DNA from: Pseudohongiella sp. O18
GTDB taxonomy: Bacteria > Pseudomonadota > Gammaproteobacteria > Pseudomonadales > Pseudohongiellaceae
Length of the DNA stretch: 64,000 nt
Direction of reading: 5' to 3'
Assembly (NCBI RefSeq): GCF_021729085.1
Contig: NZ_JAJSAR010000002.1
Location: forward strand, 682,001-746,000
A program made the position numbers and the translations under genes. The notes under the pieces were generated by a model that ran no database searches, was not told the origin of the DNA, and was given only the letters and a program-made list of their open reading frames with translations. The number at the start of each line of letters is the position of its first letter. Within the stretch, counting starts at the first letter, position 1. Below, piece by piece: positions 12,302 to 20,767 of this stretch.

Positions 12302-13144
12302 ATGGAATATCGTTCTGCGGCATTGGATGCCGAATCCGCTTACATTCGTGAAGTCACTCCAATCAATCTGCTTAGCTACGACGATGAGGTCAAACTGGCG
12401 CGTGCTGCACGTCAGGGGGACATGTTCAGTCGCGGGGAAATGATCCGCCACAATCTCAGGCTGGTGCTGAGTGTTGCGCGCAAATACCGCAGCCGCGGCC
12501 TGGCGTTCCTGGATCTGGTGGAAGAGGGTAATCTTGGCCTGATTCGGGCTGTCGACAAATATGATCCGGAGCGAGGCTACCGTTTCTCTACTTATGCAAC
12601 CTGGTGGATCAAGCAGAACGTGGAGAGAGGGATCATGAACTACGCGCGCAATGTGCGTCTGCCTGTGCATATCATCAAGGAAATCAGTCTGTGTCTCAGG
12701 ACAGAGCGCGAACTTGGCGCAGAGCTTGGGCGTCAGCCACGTCGCGCCGAGTTGGCTGAGGCGCTATGCAAACCGCTGGCACAGTTGGATGCACTGCTTG
12801 ACTGTCATGAATCGAGCTTCGACTCAACAGAGTGTCCCCCAGATCCTGACGAAGTGGCGAGCGATGATATTGATGCGGCAAATTCCGCTGATCCGATGGA
12901 AAGACTGCATGCCAGTACCCGTCAGCTGACCCTGCATCGTTGGCTGGCGGCGCTAGCTGAGCGACAACGTGAGGTGATCATCCGCCGTTTCGGTTTGCTG
13001 GGCCATCAGGCCGATACGCTTGAGAACGTCGGCAGGGAAGTGGGTTTGACGCGCGAACGTGTCAGGCAGCTGCAGCTGGAGGCGATCCGACGCCTGCGTA
13101 GCATGGCGAGTTCGGAAGGATGTGATATTTCGGTATTTTTTTGA
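12302..13144 (+). CDS. rpoS: RNA polymerase sigma factor RpoS (short form)
   Basis: The stationary-phase and general-stress sigma factor. Region 2 is strongly conserved (NLRLV, LDLVEEGNLGLIRAVDKYDP, RFSTYATWWIKQ). Region 3 begins with LPVHIIKE, and region 4 ends with RRFGLLGHQADTLENVGREV and GLTRERVRQLQ, which is RpoS-like. The position after nlpD confirms it. It has only 280 residues against about 330 usually. A stop codon ten codons upstream of ATG 12302 shows that the N-terminal region 1.1 extension is absent. Region 3.2 (the sigma finger, near residues 178-206) is acidic and unlike the usual TSVDTPLGGD sequence. Confidence 0.88.
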   Translation: MEYRSAALDAESAYIREVTPINLLSYDDEVKLARAARQGDMFSRGEMIRHNLRLVLSVARKYRSRGLAFLDLVEEGNLGLIRAVDKYDPERGYRFSTYATWWIKQNVERGIMNYARNVRLPVHIIKEISLCLRTERELGAELGRQPRRAELAEALCKPLAQLDALLDCHESSFDSTECPPDPDEVASDDIDAANSADPMERLHASTRQLTLHRWLAALAERQREVIIRRFGLLGHQADTLENVGREVGLTRERVRQLQLEAIRRLRSMASSEGCDISVFF

Positions 13145-13160
13145 TGTTGCGGCGGCTGTT

Positions 13161-13184
13161 CAGCGCCTGTTGATCCAGGCGCTG
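13161..13184. terminator. Hairpin between convergent rpoS and fdxA
   Basis: CAGCGCCTG and CAGGCGCTG form a perfect 9-bp stem with a 6-base loop in the 62-base gap between the two convergent genes. No T-run follows on either strand, so it is at best a weak or Rho-assisted bidirectional terminator, or an RNA 3'-end stabiliser. Confidence 0.4.
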
Positions 13185-13206
13185 GAAAGCCGGCAGTCAG
13201 GCGGAT

Positions 13207-13530
13207 TTACTTGACCAGGTGCTCAATCTTTCCTGGGACGCCATTCCACTTTTCGGCTTCTTCCATCGGTGGCTTCATCTGGGTGATGTTGGGCCATTTT
13301 TCTGCCAGTTCCGCATTCAGTTCCAGAAACTGCTTCTGGTCGTCTGGTAGCTCGTCTTCAGCGAATATGGCATCTACTGGACATTCTGGCTCACACAGCG
13401 CGCAATCGATGCACTCATCCGGGTGAATGACCAGGAAATTAGGGCCTTCATAGAAGCAGTCCACTGGGCAGACTTCCACGCAATCTGTGTGTTTGCAGTT
13501 AATGCAGTTTTCGCCGACTACAAATGTCAT
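13207..13530 (-). CDS. fdxA: Seven-iron ferredoxin FdxA
   Basis: A 107-residue electron carrier with one 3Fe-4S and one 4Fe-4S cluster. The cysteine patterns are [17 protein letters not shown] near residues 9-25 and [12 protein letters not shown] near residues 40-51. This is followed by the long C-terminal tail ([20 protein letters not shown]) typical of FdxA. It lies downstream of mutS on the same strand and convergent with rpoS, the same place as in Pseudomonas. Its redox partners are not shown by the sequence. Confidence 0.95.
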   Translation of the reverse strand: MTFVVGENCINCKHTDCVEVCPVDCFYEGPNFLVIHPDECIDCALCEPECPVDAIFAEDELPDDQKQFLELNAELAEKWPNITQMKPPMEEAEKWNGVPGKIEHLVK

Positions 13531-13579
13531 GTTGTATTCCAGTCCTGTTGAATCGGTGCAGCGTCAAAAGTGAAGCGGC

Positions 13580-13609
13580 ATTATAAGTCACCTGGGGCGT
13601 CCGGGCCAA
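13580..13609 (-). promoter_or_regulatory. Probable sigma70 promoter of fdxA
   Basis: On the minus strand TTGGCC (13609-13604) and a perfect TATAAT (13585-13580) are separated by 18 bases. They lie between the mutS stop and the fdxA start, about 50 bases upstream of fdxA, so fdxA need not depend on mutS transcription. Confidence 0.55.
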
Positions 13610-13618
13610 GGAGGGTTT

Positions 13619-16306
13619 TCATGTTCCCGGCAGCTGCTTCTTCAGACGATAGATCAGCTCCAGTGCCTGCCTCGGTGTCAGCGCGTCCGGATCTGCGGCC
13701 GACAGCAGTTCCAGGGCCGGGTGATGCTGCGGTGCAAAAAGATCATTCTGTGCCGGGTTTTTGCTGGCGGCAGCCTGTGTTTGGCGCTTCCCACTGGGAG
13801 GGCTGTTGTCGGCTGCGTCCATGACGGCATCCTTGGAACGCAGCGCCTGCTGTTCGAGCTCATGCAGCTTGTGGTGGGCCCGCTGGATCACTTCTGCGGG
13901 AATACCTGCCAGTTGCGCCACCTGCAGACCGTAACTCTGATTGGCTGGTCCCGGTTTGACGCTGTGCATGAAGACGATGCCGTTGGCGTGTTCGGTAGCG
14001 TCCAGGTGAACGTTACCGATGGCCGGGTACTGATCAGCCAGCACAGTCAGCTCAAAATAGTGCGTCGCGAACAGTGTCATTGCCCGTAACTGTTCAGCGA
14101 TGTATACGGCGCTGGCCCAGGCCAGCGACAGCCCGTCAAAGGTGCTGGTGCCGCGTCCCACCTCGTCCATCAACACCAGGCTCTGCGCTGTGGCGTTGTG
14201 CAGAATGTTTGCGGTCTCTGTCATTTCCACCATGAAGGTGGAGCGCCCGCCCGCCAGGTCGTCAGACGAACCAATGCGCGTAAAGATGCGATCAACGGGT
14301 CCAATGCGCGCTGCTCTGGCTGGCACATGACTGCCGCAATATGCCAGCAGCACGATCAGTGCTGTCTGGCGCATATAGGTCGATTTACCACCCATGTTAG
14401 GTCCGGTAATGATGAGCATGTCGTGCGATTCACCCAGTGAGGTGTCATTGGCGACAAATTGGGTTTCAAGTACCTGTTCAACAACCGGGTGGCGTCCCTG
14501 TTCTATCGCAATCCCGCTTTCTTCGGTCAGTTGCGGTTGCGCCCAATCCAGATTCAGGGCGCGTTCGGCAAAATTGCACAGCACATCCAGCTCGGCCAGA
14601 GCCTGCGCGCTGTCCTGAAGTTCAGACAATTGCGTCGCTACCCGCTCAAGCAATTCGTCATAAAGTGCCTTCTCTCTCGCCAGGGCTTTGCTGTTGGCGC
14701 TCAGAACCTTGTCCTCAAAGGTTTTCAGCTCGGGTGTGATGAAACGCTCCGCATTCTTGAGCGTCTGCCTGCGCTGGAATTCAGCAGGCATTTCCGCTGC
14801 CTGGGATTTACTGACTTCAATGTAGTAACCGTGTACCCGGTTGTAACCGACTTTGAGGGTGCTGAGCCCGGTTCTCTGTTTTTCACGTACCTCCAGATCA
14901 ACCAGGTACTGTCCGGCATTACTGCTAAGGGCCCGCAGCTCATCAAGTTCGGCGTCATAGCCCTCGGCGATGACTCCACCTTCGCGGATGACAACAGGGG
15001 GGTTATCAATGACTGCGCGCGTCAACAGTTCCGCCAGTTCGGGGAACTCCGCGATTGTTGTTTGCAGGTTTACCAACTGAGGCGTCTCTCGCTGCGCGAG
15101 GATCGGCCGCAGCTGTGCCTGCAGTTCTGGCAGTGCCGACAGTGCGTCACGCAGTCTGGCCAGGTCGCGGGGACGTGCTGATCGCAAAGCTACCCTGGCC
15201 AGGATTCGCTCAGTGTCGCCAATCTGCTTGAGAATCGGCTGCAGTGTCTCAAATCGATAATCCGCCAGCAGCTCCGCGACCGCCTGTTGACGTAGCTGAA
15301 GGCCATGCCGATCTCGGAGCGGCCTGTTGAGCCAGCGATTCAGCAATCGGCTAGCCATCGGTGACATGGTGCGATCCACTACCGACATCAGTGTGTTGGT
15401 GCTGCCGCCGCCGAGATTGCGATCGATTTCCAGGTTTCTGCGGCTTGCAGCGTCCAGTATCAGTGCATCGTCGGGCTGTTCAACGCTCAGACGCTGCATA
15501 TGCGGCAGGCTGGATCGTTGCGTGTCTTTTGCATAGCCGAGCAGGGCGCCCGCCGCCTGAATGGCCAGTGGCAGGTGTTCACAGCCAAAGCCACGCAAGT
15601 CACGAGTCTGAAAATGGCTGGTCAGCAGCCGGTGACAGCTGTCGGCATCAAACTCCCAGACAGGGCGTCGGCGGGCGCCGGAACGCTGGGTCACAGCTGT
15701 CGGGAATTCGATAGCATCGTTGTAGAGGATTTCAGCTGGCCGGATTCGCTCAAGTTCCGCCAACAGGGACTCCTGGCTGCCAGCTTCGCAGACATGAAAG
15801 CGCCCGGCACTGATATCCATCCATGCCAGGCCGAAGTGCTCTGCGCCGCCATGATCCTGAACGCCTGTCACTGCCAGCAGCACGCAGTCGCTGCGTTCCT
15901 TCAACAATGCTTCGTCGCTGACGGTACCCGGTGTGACAATTCTGACGACCTGGCGCTCAACCGGGCCCTTTGAGGTGGCCGGGTCACCGATCTGCTCGCA
16001 GATAGCGACGGAGCGACCCAGTTCCACGAGTCTTGCCAGGTAGCGCTCTGCCGAATGATAGGGTACGCCGCACATCGGGATGGGTTTGCCGTTGGAATTG
16101 CCCCGGGCTGTCAGTGTGATGTCCAGAAGCTCCGCAGCCTGAGTGGCGTCATCGTAGAAAAGTTCGTAAAAATCGCCCATACGGTAGAACAGCAAATGAT
16201 CTGGCTGCTGTGCCTTGATCCGCAAAAACTGCTGCATCATCGGCGTATGGGACTGTAGGTCTTTTTCTGAAATCACAGGAGCTGTTTGCTTGGGTTTGAG
16301 AGTCAC
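13619..16306 (-). CDS. mutS: DNA mismatch repair protein MutS
   Basis: MutS recognises mismatches and small loops and recruits MutL. The mismatch-binding domain has the Phe-x-Glu motif within [13 protein letters not shown]. Connector, lever and clamp domains follow, and the ATPase domain has [10 protein letters not shown] (Walker A), [12 protein letters not shown] and the THYFELT segment. The C-terminus [19 protein letters not shown] is the tetramerisation part. With GTG 16306 the protein has 895 residues. No start has a good ribosome site: TTG 16321, GTG 16276 and GTG 16381 are alternatives, and E. coli MutS would begin close to the 16276 start. Confidence 0.94.
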   Translation of the reverse strand: MTLKPKQTAPVISEKDLQSHTPMMQQFLRIKAQQPDHLLFYRMGDFYELFYDDATQAAELLDITLTARGNSNGKPIPMCGVPYHSAERYLARLVELGRSVAICEQIGDPATSKGPVERQVVRIVTPGTVSDEALLKERSDCVLLAVTGVQDHGGAEHFGLAWMDISAGRFHVCEAGSQESLLAELERIRPAEILYNDAIEFPTAVTQRSGARRRPVWEFDADSCHRLLTSHFQTRDLRGFGCEHLPLAIQAAGALLGYAKDTQRSSLPHMQRLSVEQPDDALILDAASRRNLEIDRNLGGGSTNTLMSVVDRTMSPMASRLLNRWLNRPLRDRHGLQLRQQAVAELLADYRFETLQPILKQIGDTERILARVALRSARPRDLARLRDALSALPELQAQLRPILAQRETPQLVNLQTTIAEFPELAELLTRAVIDNPPVVIREGGVIAEGYDAELDELRALSSNAGQYLVDLEVREKQRTGLSTLKVGYNRVHGYYIEVSKSQAAEMPAEFQRRQTLKNAERFITPELKTFEDKVLSANSKALAREKALYDELLERVATQLSELQDSAQALAELDVLCNFAERALNLDWAQPQLTEESGIAIEQGRHPVVEQVLETQFVANDTSLGESHDMLIITGPNMGGKSTYMRQTALIVLLAYCGSHVPARAARIGPVDRIFTRIGSSDDLAGGRSTFMVEMTETANILHNATAQSLVLMDEVGRGTSTFDGLSLAWASAVYIAEQLRAMTLFATHYFELTVLADQYPAIGNVHLDATEHANGIVFMHSVKPGPANQSYGLQVAQLAGIPAEVIQRAHHKLHELEQQALRSKDAVMDAADNSPPSGKRQTQAAASKNPAQNDLFAPQHHPALELLSAADPDALTPRQALELIYRLKKQLPGT

Positions 16307-16474
16307 GGGTACTGGTGCCAAAATTCTTTCAATCGGTATCTGCAGGCGTCGCTGTCGAATCACTGCATTCGCAAGCGGCACAGATTAGCAGACCTGAGAG
16401 GCATCGAACAGCGTTGGCTGCGGGCACTGCAAAGTGATGCGGCAGACCGCTTTATTGATGTTAGACTTCGGCGC

Positions 16475-16987
16475 ATGGATAACGAAATCTACATGCTGGC
16501 TGAATCTATAGGCCGAGAACTTTCCCGACGTGGCCAGTCAGTTACCGTTGCCGAGTCCTGCACCGGTGGTGGCCTTGCTCACGCGCTGACGGATGTGCCC
16601 GGAAGTTCCGGCTGGTTTGGTCTTGGGCTGGTTACCTATGCCAACTCTGCCAAGCATCGTCTGCTGGAAGTGCCCCTGGAGTGCCTGGAAGGCGAACAGG
16701 CGCCGGGAGCTGTGAGCGAACCGACCGTGCGTCATATGGCGACGGGCGCCCTCAAGGCTTCTGCCGCAGATTTCGCGATCGCCACCAGTGGTATTGCCGG
16801 TCCCGGTGGTGGATCGGAGCGAAAACCAGTCGGCACTGTCTGGATAGCCTGGGCCTGCCGGGGCAGCAGAGACAATGTCGAGATGCGCACATCCTGCCAG
16901 GTCTATGATGGAGATCGTGAACAGATACGGCGACAGGCTGTGATTGCGGCGCTGGGTGGGCTGCTGGAATGGCTGCAGGAAGCTTAA
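16475..16987 (+). CDS. pncC: Nicotinamide-nucleotide amidohydrolase PncC (CinA C-terminal domain)
   Basis: PncC deamidates NMN to nicotinic acid mononucleotide and so feeds the pyridine nucleotide cycle. The 170 residues are a stand-alone CinA C-terminal domain: VTVAESCTGGGLA with the catalytic serine, GAVSEPTVRHMATGAL and ATSGIAGPGGG are all visible. There is no N-terminal MoCF-like CinA domain. ATG 16475 matches the E. coli protein start, although no clear ribosome site precedes it. It stands just upstream of recA, as in many gammaproteobacteria, and divergent from mutS. Confidence 0.94.
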   Translation: MDNEIYMLAESIGRELSRRGQSVTVAESCTGGGLAHALTDVPGSSGWFGLGLVTYANSAKHRLLEVPLECLEGEQAPGAVSEPTVRHMATGALKASAADFAIATSGIAGPGGGSERKPVGTVWIAWACRGSRDNVEMRTSCQVYDGDREQIRRQAVIAALGGLLEWLQEA

Positions 16988-16997
16988 TTTTTAATAC

Positions 16998-17017
16998 TAC
17001 TGGTTGAATATACAGTA
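16998..17017. promoter_or_regulatory. LexA (SOS) box upstream of recA
   Basis: The 20-base site begins TACTGG and ends ATACAGTA. It keeps the diagnostic CTG-N10-CAG spacing and nearly all outer bases of the LexA consensus. It overlaps the -35 element (TTGAAT, 17004-17009) of a promoter whose -10 is TTTAAT at 17027-17032 with a 17-base spacer, so LexA bound here would block recA transcription. Confidence 0.9.
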
Positions 17018-17032
17018 TATGTCTGCTTTAAT
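17004..17032 (+). promoter_or_regulatory. recA promoter
   Basis: TTGAAT (17004-17009) and TTTAAT (17027-17032) are spaced by 17 bases, about 58 bases before the recA start. The LexA box covers the -35 hexamer, as expected for an SOS promoter. Confidence 0.7.
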
Positions 17033-17090
17033 ACCTGACAAGTCCGGTATTTAATTCTCAACAACTGATTTTAACAACAGGATACAAGCA

Positions 17091-18152
17091 ATGGCTGATG
17101 CACAGAATCGAGATCCCAATAAGGAAAAAGCGCTGAGCGCCGCATTATCGCAAATCGAGCGGCAATTCGGCAAAGGCTCAATGATGCGTCTGGGGGACAA
17201 GGGACGTGAAGCAATCCCGGCCATTTCCACTGGTTCGCTGGGCCTCGATGTGGCGCTGGGTATCGGCGGTCTTCCCAGAGGACGCATCGTCGAGATTTAC
17301 GGCCCGGAATCTTCGGGTAAGACGACACTGACGCTGCAGGTTATTGCTGAGTGTCAAAAGGCCGGAGGAACCTGTGCATTTATCGACGCTGAGCACGCAC
17401 TGGACCCGATTTATGCGGGCAATCTGGGCGTTGATGTGGAGAATCTGCTGGTCAGCCAGCCCGACACTGGTGAACAGGCACTGGAAATCTGTGACATGGT
17501 TGTACGTTCCGGTGCGGTTGACGTTGTTGTTGTGGACTCGGTTGCGGCCCTGACGCCCAAGGCCGAGATCGAGGGTGAGATGGGTGACAGTCATATGGGA
17601 CTGCAGGCGCGTCTGATGTCGCAGGCCCTTCGAAAAATGACTGCCAACATTAAGAATTCAAACACGCTGGTCATATTCATCAACCAGATCCGAATGAAAA
17701 TTGGTGTCATGTTTGGTTCGCCTGAAACAACCACTGGTGGTAACGCTCTCAAATTCTATGCCTCGGTGCGCCTCGATATCCGCCGCATCGGCTCCATCAA
17801 GGAAGGCGATGAGGTTGTTGGTAACGAGACACGCGTGAAAGTGGTCAAAAACAAAGTGGCTCCGCCATTCCGTCAGACAGAGTTTCAGATCATGTACGGC
17901 AAGGGCATCTATCGTATGGGAGAGATTATCGACCTGGGTGTCAAACTCAACCTGCTCGACAAGTCAGGTGCGTGGTACGCTTACAATGGCGACAAGATCG
18001 GTCAGGGCAAGAAAAATGTCGCGGTCTATCTTGAAGAAAATCCTGCTTTGGCCACTGAGTTGGAAACCAAAATTCGCGCCCAGCTTCTTGGCGGAAATGC
18101 CCTGTTGAGCGGCAGCGATCAGGAGGAGTTGCAGGAAGCTGATGTCGACTGA
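17091..18152 (+). CDS. recA: Recombinase RecA
   Basis: RecA coats single-stranded DNA, carries out strand exchange and triggers LexA self-cleavage. The Walker A motif [13 protein letters not shown] lies near residues 67-79. Loop L1 ([18 protein letters not shown]), [15 protein letters not shown] and the L2 region ([15 protein letters not shown]) are intact. The acidic C-terminus ends EELQEADVD. Its 353 residues are the standard length. It overlaps recX by 11 bases, so the modulator is made from the same SOS-induced message. Confidence 0.98.
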   Translation: MADAQNRDPNKEKALSAALSQIERQFGKGSMMRLGDKGREAIPAISTGSLGLDVALGIGGLPRGRIVEIYGPESSGKTTLTLQVIAECQKAGGTCAFIDAEHALDPIYAGNLGVDVENLLVSQPDTGEQALEICDMVVRSGAVDVVVVDSVAALTPKAEIEGEMGDSHMGLQARLMSQALRKMTANIKNSNTLVIFINQIRMKIGVMFGSPETTTGGNALKFYASVRLDIRRIGSIKEGDEVVGNETRVKVVKNKVAPPFRQTEFQIMYGKGIYRMGEIIDLGVKLNLLDKSGAWYAYNGDKIGQGKKNVAVYLEENPALATELETKIRAQLLGGNALLSGSDQEELQEADVD

Positions 18153-18630
18153 CGATCAGACCCGCAAGATTGCTGTGTCTTTACGCCGTCGCGCCATGGA
18201 TTATCTGGCGCGACGGGAACACAGTGTAAGTGAACTTCGGCGCAAGCTTACTGAAAAATTCCCCGAGACAGAAACACAGCTGCTGGAGTCAGTGTTGTCC
18301 ACTCTTCAGGACGATGGTTTGCTTTCTGACCAACGATTCGCTGAGTCCTACGTGCGTGCCCGATTCAATAAAGGTTATGGGCCGCAGTATATTTTCTTGC
18401 ATCTCAAAAATGCAGGAGTGCCGGATGAAATTAGTTCTCAGGAGCTGAGCATCGATGAAAATGAATGGGTAAAAAATCTGCAAAAAGCAGTCAATAAACG
18501 GTTCGGTAGCCCCTTACCGCAACCTGGCACCCTGGCCTGGGCAAAACTCGAGCGCTTTGCGCAGGCACGTGGCTTTCGCGGCAACCATCTACAGAAACTC
18601 AGATACCAGCAATCTGAGGGCGAAGTGTAG
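18142..18630 (+). CDS. recX: RecA regulatory protein RecX
   Basis: RecX binds RecA filaments and limits their extension. The 162 residues show the tandem three-helix RecX repeats: [22 protein letters not shown], then [22 protein letters not shown], then the C-terminal [13 protein letters not shown] segment. The start overlaps recA by 11 bases. The 3' end overlaps the 3' end of the convergent hemoglobin gene by 32 bases, so the two messages are complementary at their tails. Confidence 0.93.
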   Translation: MSTDDQTRKIAVSLRRRAMDYLARREHSVSELRRKLTEKFPETETQLLESVLSTLQDDGLLSDQRFAESYVRARFNKGYGPQYIFLHLKNAGVPDEISSQELSIDENEWVKNLQKAVNKRFGSPLPQPGTLAWAKLERFAQARGFRGNHLQKLRYQQSEGEV

Positions 18631-19072
18631 CAAGTCTGGCTAGCAGACGGTTCTGGGTGCCAATGTTGACACCTACAGTATCCATGGCAGCAATAAGATC
18701 CTCCACGACCGCATTGAACTCAGCTTCACTTATATTCATGCCAGTGTGAGTCTGCACCATTGAGTCCCCGGTGTAGACACAGGGGCCATTTGCAATCATG
18801 CAAAAATGTTCGATGATTTTCTCGCGGAATCTTTGCACGTTTGAATCGGCAAAGCGCGGAAATACGCGATCGTCGTATGCTATTTCCATGATGAACTCAT
18901 CAGCAATCCGATCAATTGTCGGCTGGCCTCCCAGATCGTCATAGAGGGTTGCGTCAGATTGATTGCTGGCACACGCGGCCAGCGCTAATGCCGCCAGCAA
19001 AGTTGTCAGAAGCTGTGCATTGCGAGCCGCCCTGATACCGGTCGTCAGCAGTGACTGTGTGAATCGTCTCAT
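18599..19072 (-). CDS. Truncated hemoglobin (group 1) with lipoprotein signal
   Basis: The 157-residue protein has a hydrophobic N-terminal segment ending in the lipobox LAAC (Cys 34), so it should be lipid-anchored outside the cytoplasm. The rest matches a group 1 truncated hemoglobin: YDDLGGQPTIDRIADEF, then RFADSNVQRFREKIIEHFC, GPCVYTGDSM, and His 109 in VQTHTGMNIS as the likely proximal heme ligand. The family binds O2 or NO, but most members are cytoplasmic, so export is unusual. The start overlaps the end of the DUF3034 gene by four bases, which places it last in a three-gene operon. Its physiological ligand is unknown. Confidence 0.86.
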   Translation of the reverse strand: MRRFTQSLLTTGIRAARNAQLLTTLLAALALAACASNQSDATLYDDLGGQPTIDRIADEFIMEIAYDDRVFPRFADSNVQRFREKIIEHFCMIANGPCVYTGDSMVQTHTGMNISEAEFNAVVEDLIAAMDTVGVNIGTQNRLLARLATLRPQIAGI

Positions 19073-19983
19073 AAGGTTGCCTGTACTGAAATGTAATACC
19101 CGCGTTGATCAGTAGCGCCAGCTATATCACCCAGATCGATCCAGGCTCCGGTCACCGACAGATGTTTATTGGGGAACCAGGCGATGAACAGGTCACGCGC
19201 ATGATCCTCGTTCAATGCAGACAGGTAGTCGCCTTTTTGCCTGAACTCGCCACCGATGGCGATGCTGCGAGTGAGAAACATGGCGGCGGCAACTTCAGTT
19301 GTAAATTTGTTACCGCTGGCATCACCACCGTAGCCCAGAATGCCAAACTGATTCGACTCACCGTAACGGACATTCACGTTGAGCAGTGTGCTGCGGTTGG
19401 CAATACCGTCCAGCCAGACCTTACCGGCGCTGACAATGAAGTCGGTGCCAGCCGTATGTTCGGCCCCAACAGCTCGCGCCACCGCCTTGTCGCGAAGTTG
19501 GCCATGTTCAACGCCGATGGTAATCTGTGGAGCGTTGCCGTAAATGATGTCGCCGTGCAACTTGTATCTTGCAGATATCTTATCCTGGCGGATGTGGAGT
19601 CCGGCGGCTTCTATCTCGAAGTCGTGTTTGGCGTATGCAATCTCAACTCTGTCGTCGTAGTTGAAGGCACCACCGACCACATCCAGTGAATAGTCATCGA
19701 CCGATGCCCGTGATTGAAAAATGTTGACTCCCTGCTGCCCGTCGCTCGCGTAGGTGCCCAGTGTAGCCCAAGGGGTAAGACCACCTCCCGAGGCGCCTGA
19801 AATGCTGCTCACGGCCCCAGTGCCTTTAATTTTTCCCTGCCTGCCAGCTGTTTCCAGTAACTGTGCCGAGGCTGTCATCGCAAAGCCAGCGCTCATGATG
19901 CCAAGCAGGGGCAGAAGCAGCCAGCGACCGGCGGCCTCTGAACGACCGGTTCGCAAATTGCGTTCTCCAGACAACATTGGCAT
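19069..19983 (-). CDS. DUF3034 family outer-membrane protein
   Basis: A 304-residue protein with a long N-region and a signal peptide (hydrophobic stretch LLLPLLGIMSAGFA, ending ASA near residue 40). The mature part is rich in alternating short strands and aromatic residues. It carries the DUF3034-like opening SGASGGGLTPWATLGTY and closes GYYISVQATL with a terminal hydrophobic strand, as in outer-membrane beta-barrels. The function of the family is unknown to me. The start abuts the cupredoxin stop and the end overlaps the hemoglobin start, so the three genes are translationally coupled. Confidence 0.72.
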   Translation of the reverse strand: MPMLSGERNLRTGRSEAAGRWLLLPLLGIMSAGFAMTASAQLLETAGRQGKIKGTGAVSSISGASGGGLTPWATLGTYASDGQQGVNIFQSRASVDDYSLDVVGGAFNYDDRVEIAYAKHDFEIEAAGLHIRQDKISARYKLHGDIIYGNAPQITIGVEHGQLRDKAVARAVGAEHTAGTDFIVSAGKVWLDGIANRSTLLNVNVRYGESNQFGILGYGGDASGNKFTTEVAAAMFLTRSIAIGGEFRQKGDYLSALNEDHARDLFIAWFPNKHLSVTGAWIDLGDIAGATDQRGYYISVQATL

Positions 19984-20666
19984 CAGCTATTCTCCTCGCG
20001 AATGGCCCGGAAACCGAATACCTGAGATGGATCTCTTACATCCAGTTCAATGGTCAATTGGTTGTTGGAAGCGCCTGTGAGTGGAATCTCCTGCCGGTTT
20101 TCGGGTGTCTGCAGCCAGGGGTGCCATACATGGATGACATCGGCCCCGCTGTTATCCAGACTGATTCTGCCCAGCTCATCACTCTGGTAACGGTGCTGCC
20201 ACTCAGAGACATAGACATAGGCGACCATGCTGTCGTGAATATTGCAGCCAAGCGTCGCAACTCCAGCCTGGTCAAACAGGATGGGATCTACCTCTTCGTC
20301 GGCGTACAGAGGTGTCGAGAATTGTCTTACATCCGAAAAAGAATAAACGTGGTGCCTTACGTTATCGCTGTTCGGAAATCTAACCTGTTGTCCACGCGCA
20401 ATCAGCAAAACATTCGGCACAAAGGCACGGTTGACCTGGTCCATCACGCCAATCTCCTGCGGGACCGTCTCTATTCGGGAAACCTGCAGTTCGGCGATGA
20501 CATCTTTGACGGGGTTGCCGTCGGTATCGATAAACACGATATTGAGTTGTGCATGGCTATAGGGGACGGCGGCCATCCAGAAGGAGATAACGAGTGCCAG
20601 AGGGTTTATGAGATTGCGTGCGTTGGGGCAAAATGCGGAGAAACAAGCCAGATACCGTCTTGTCAT
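19983..20666 (-). CDS. Exported cupredoxin-like protein (methylamine utilization protein-like)
   Basis: A signal peptide covers about residues 1-39 (ending SHA). The rest has a carboxypeptidase-regulatory-like strand (IVFIDTDGNPVKDV) and a cupredoxin domain. Its probable type I copper ligands are one of His 105/106 in RHHVYSF, and Cys 141, His 144 and Met 147 in GCNIHDSM. Such proteins are often labelled methylamine-utilization proteins, but no methylamine dehydrogenase genes are here, so that label should not be trusted. ATG 20666 is my start; GTG 20693 with GGGAG upstream is an alternative. It is the first gene of the cupredoxin-DUF3034-hemoglobin operon, divergent from the cyclase. Confidence 0.75.
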   Translation of the reverse strand: MTRRYLACFSAFCPNARNLINPLALVISFWMAAVPYSHAQLNIVFIDTDGNPVKDVIAELQVSRIETVPQEIGVMDQVNRAFVPNVLLIARGQQVRFPNSDNVRHHVYSFSDVRQFSTPLYADEEVDPILFDQAGVATLGCNIHDSMVAYVYVSEWQHRYQSDELGRISLDNSGADVIHVWHPWLQTPENRQEIPLTGASNNQLTIELDVRDPSQVFGFRAIREENS

Positions 20667-20767
20667 GATTAATTCCAGTTTGATTTCGTTCACAAAACGT
20701 GACTCCCCTACGATATAACAGGATAATGCATCGGGTAAATGCCCATAAGCCTTCCAAGTGGCAGTTC

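Noticed and set aside
13145-13206. Possible RsmZ-like small RNA between rpoS and fdxA, as in pseudomonads
   Set aside because: The gap has only 62 bases and a single hairpin, without the repeated GGA motifs of RsmZ.
14459-15181. Long open frame antisense to mutS (240 codons)
   Set aside because: It lies wholly inside a clear mutS gene, and its translation shows no recognisable domain; it is a by-product of codon use on the other strand.
19983-20666. Methylamine utilisation role for the cupredoxin
   Set aside because: The name comes from loose family annotation; no mau genes for methylamine dehydrogenase are present in the neighbourhood.
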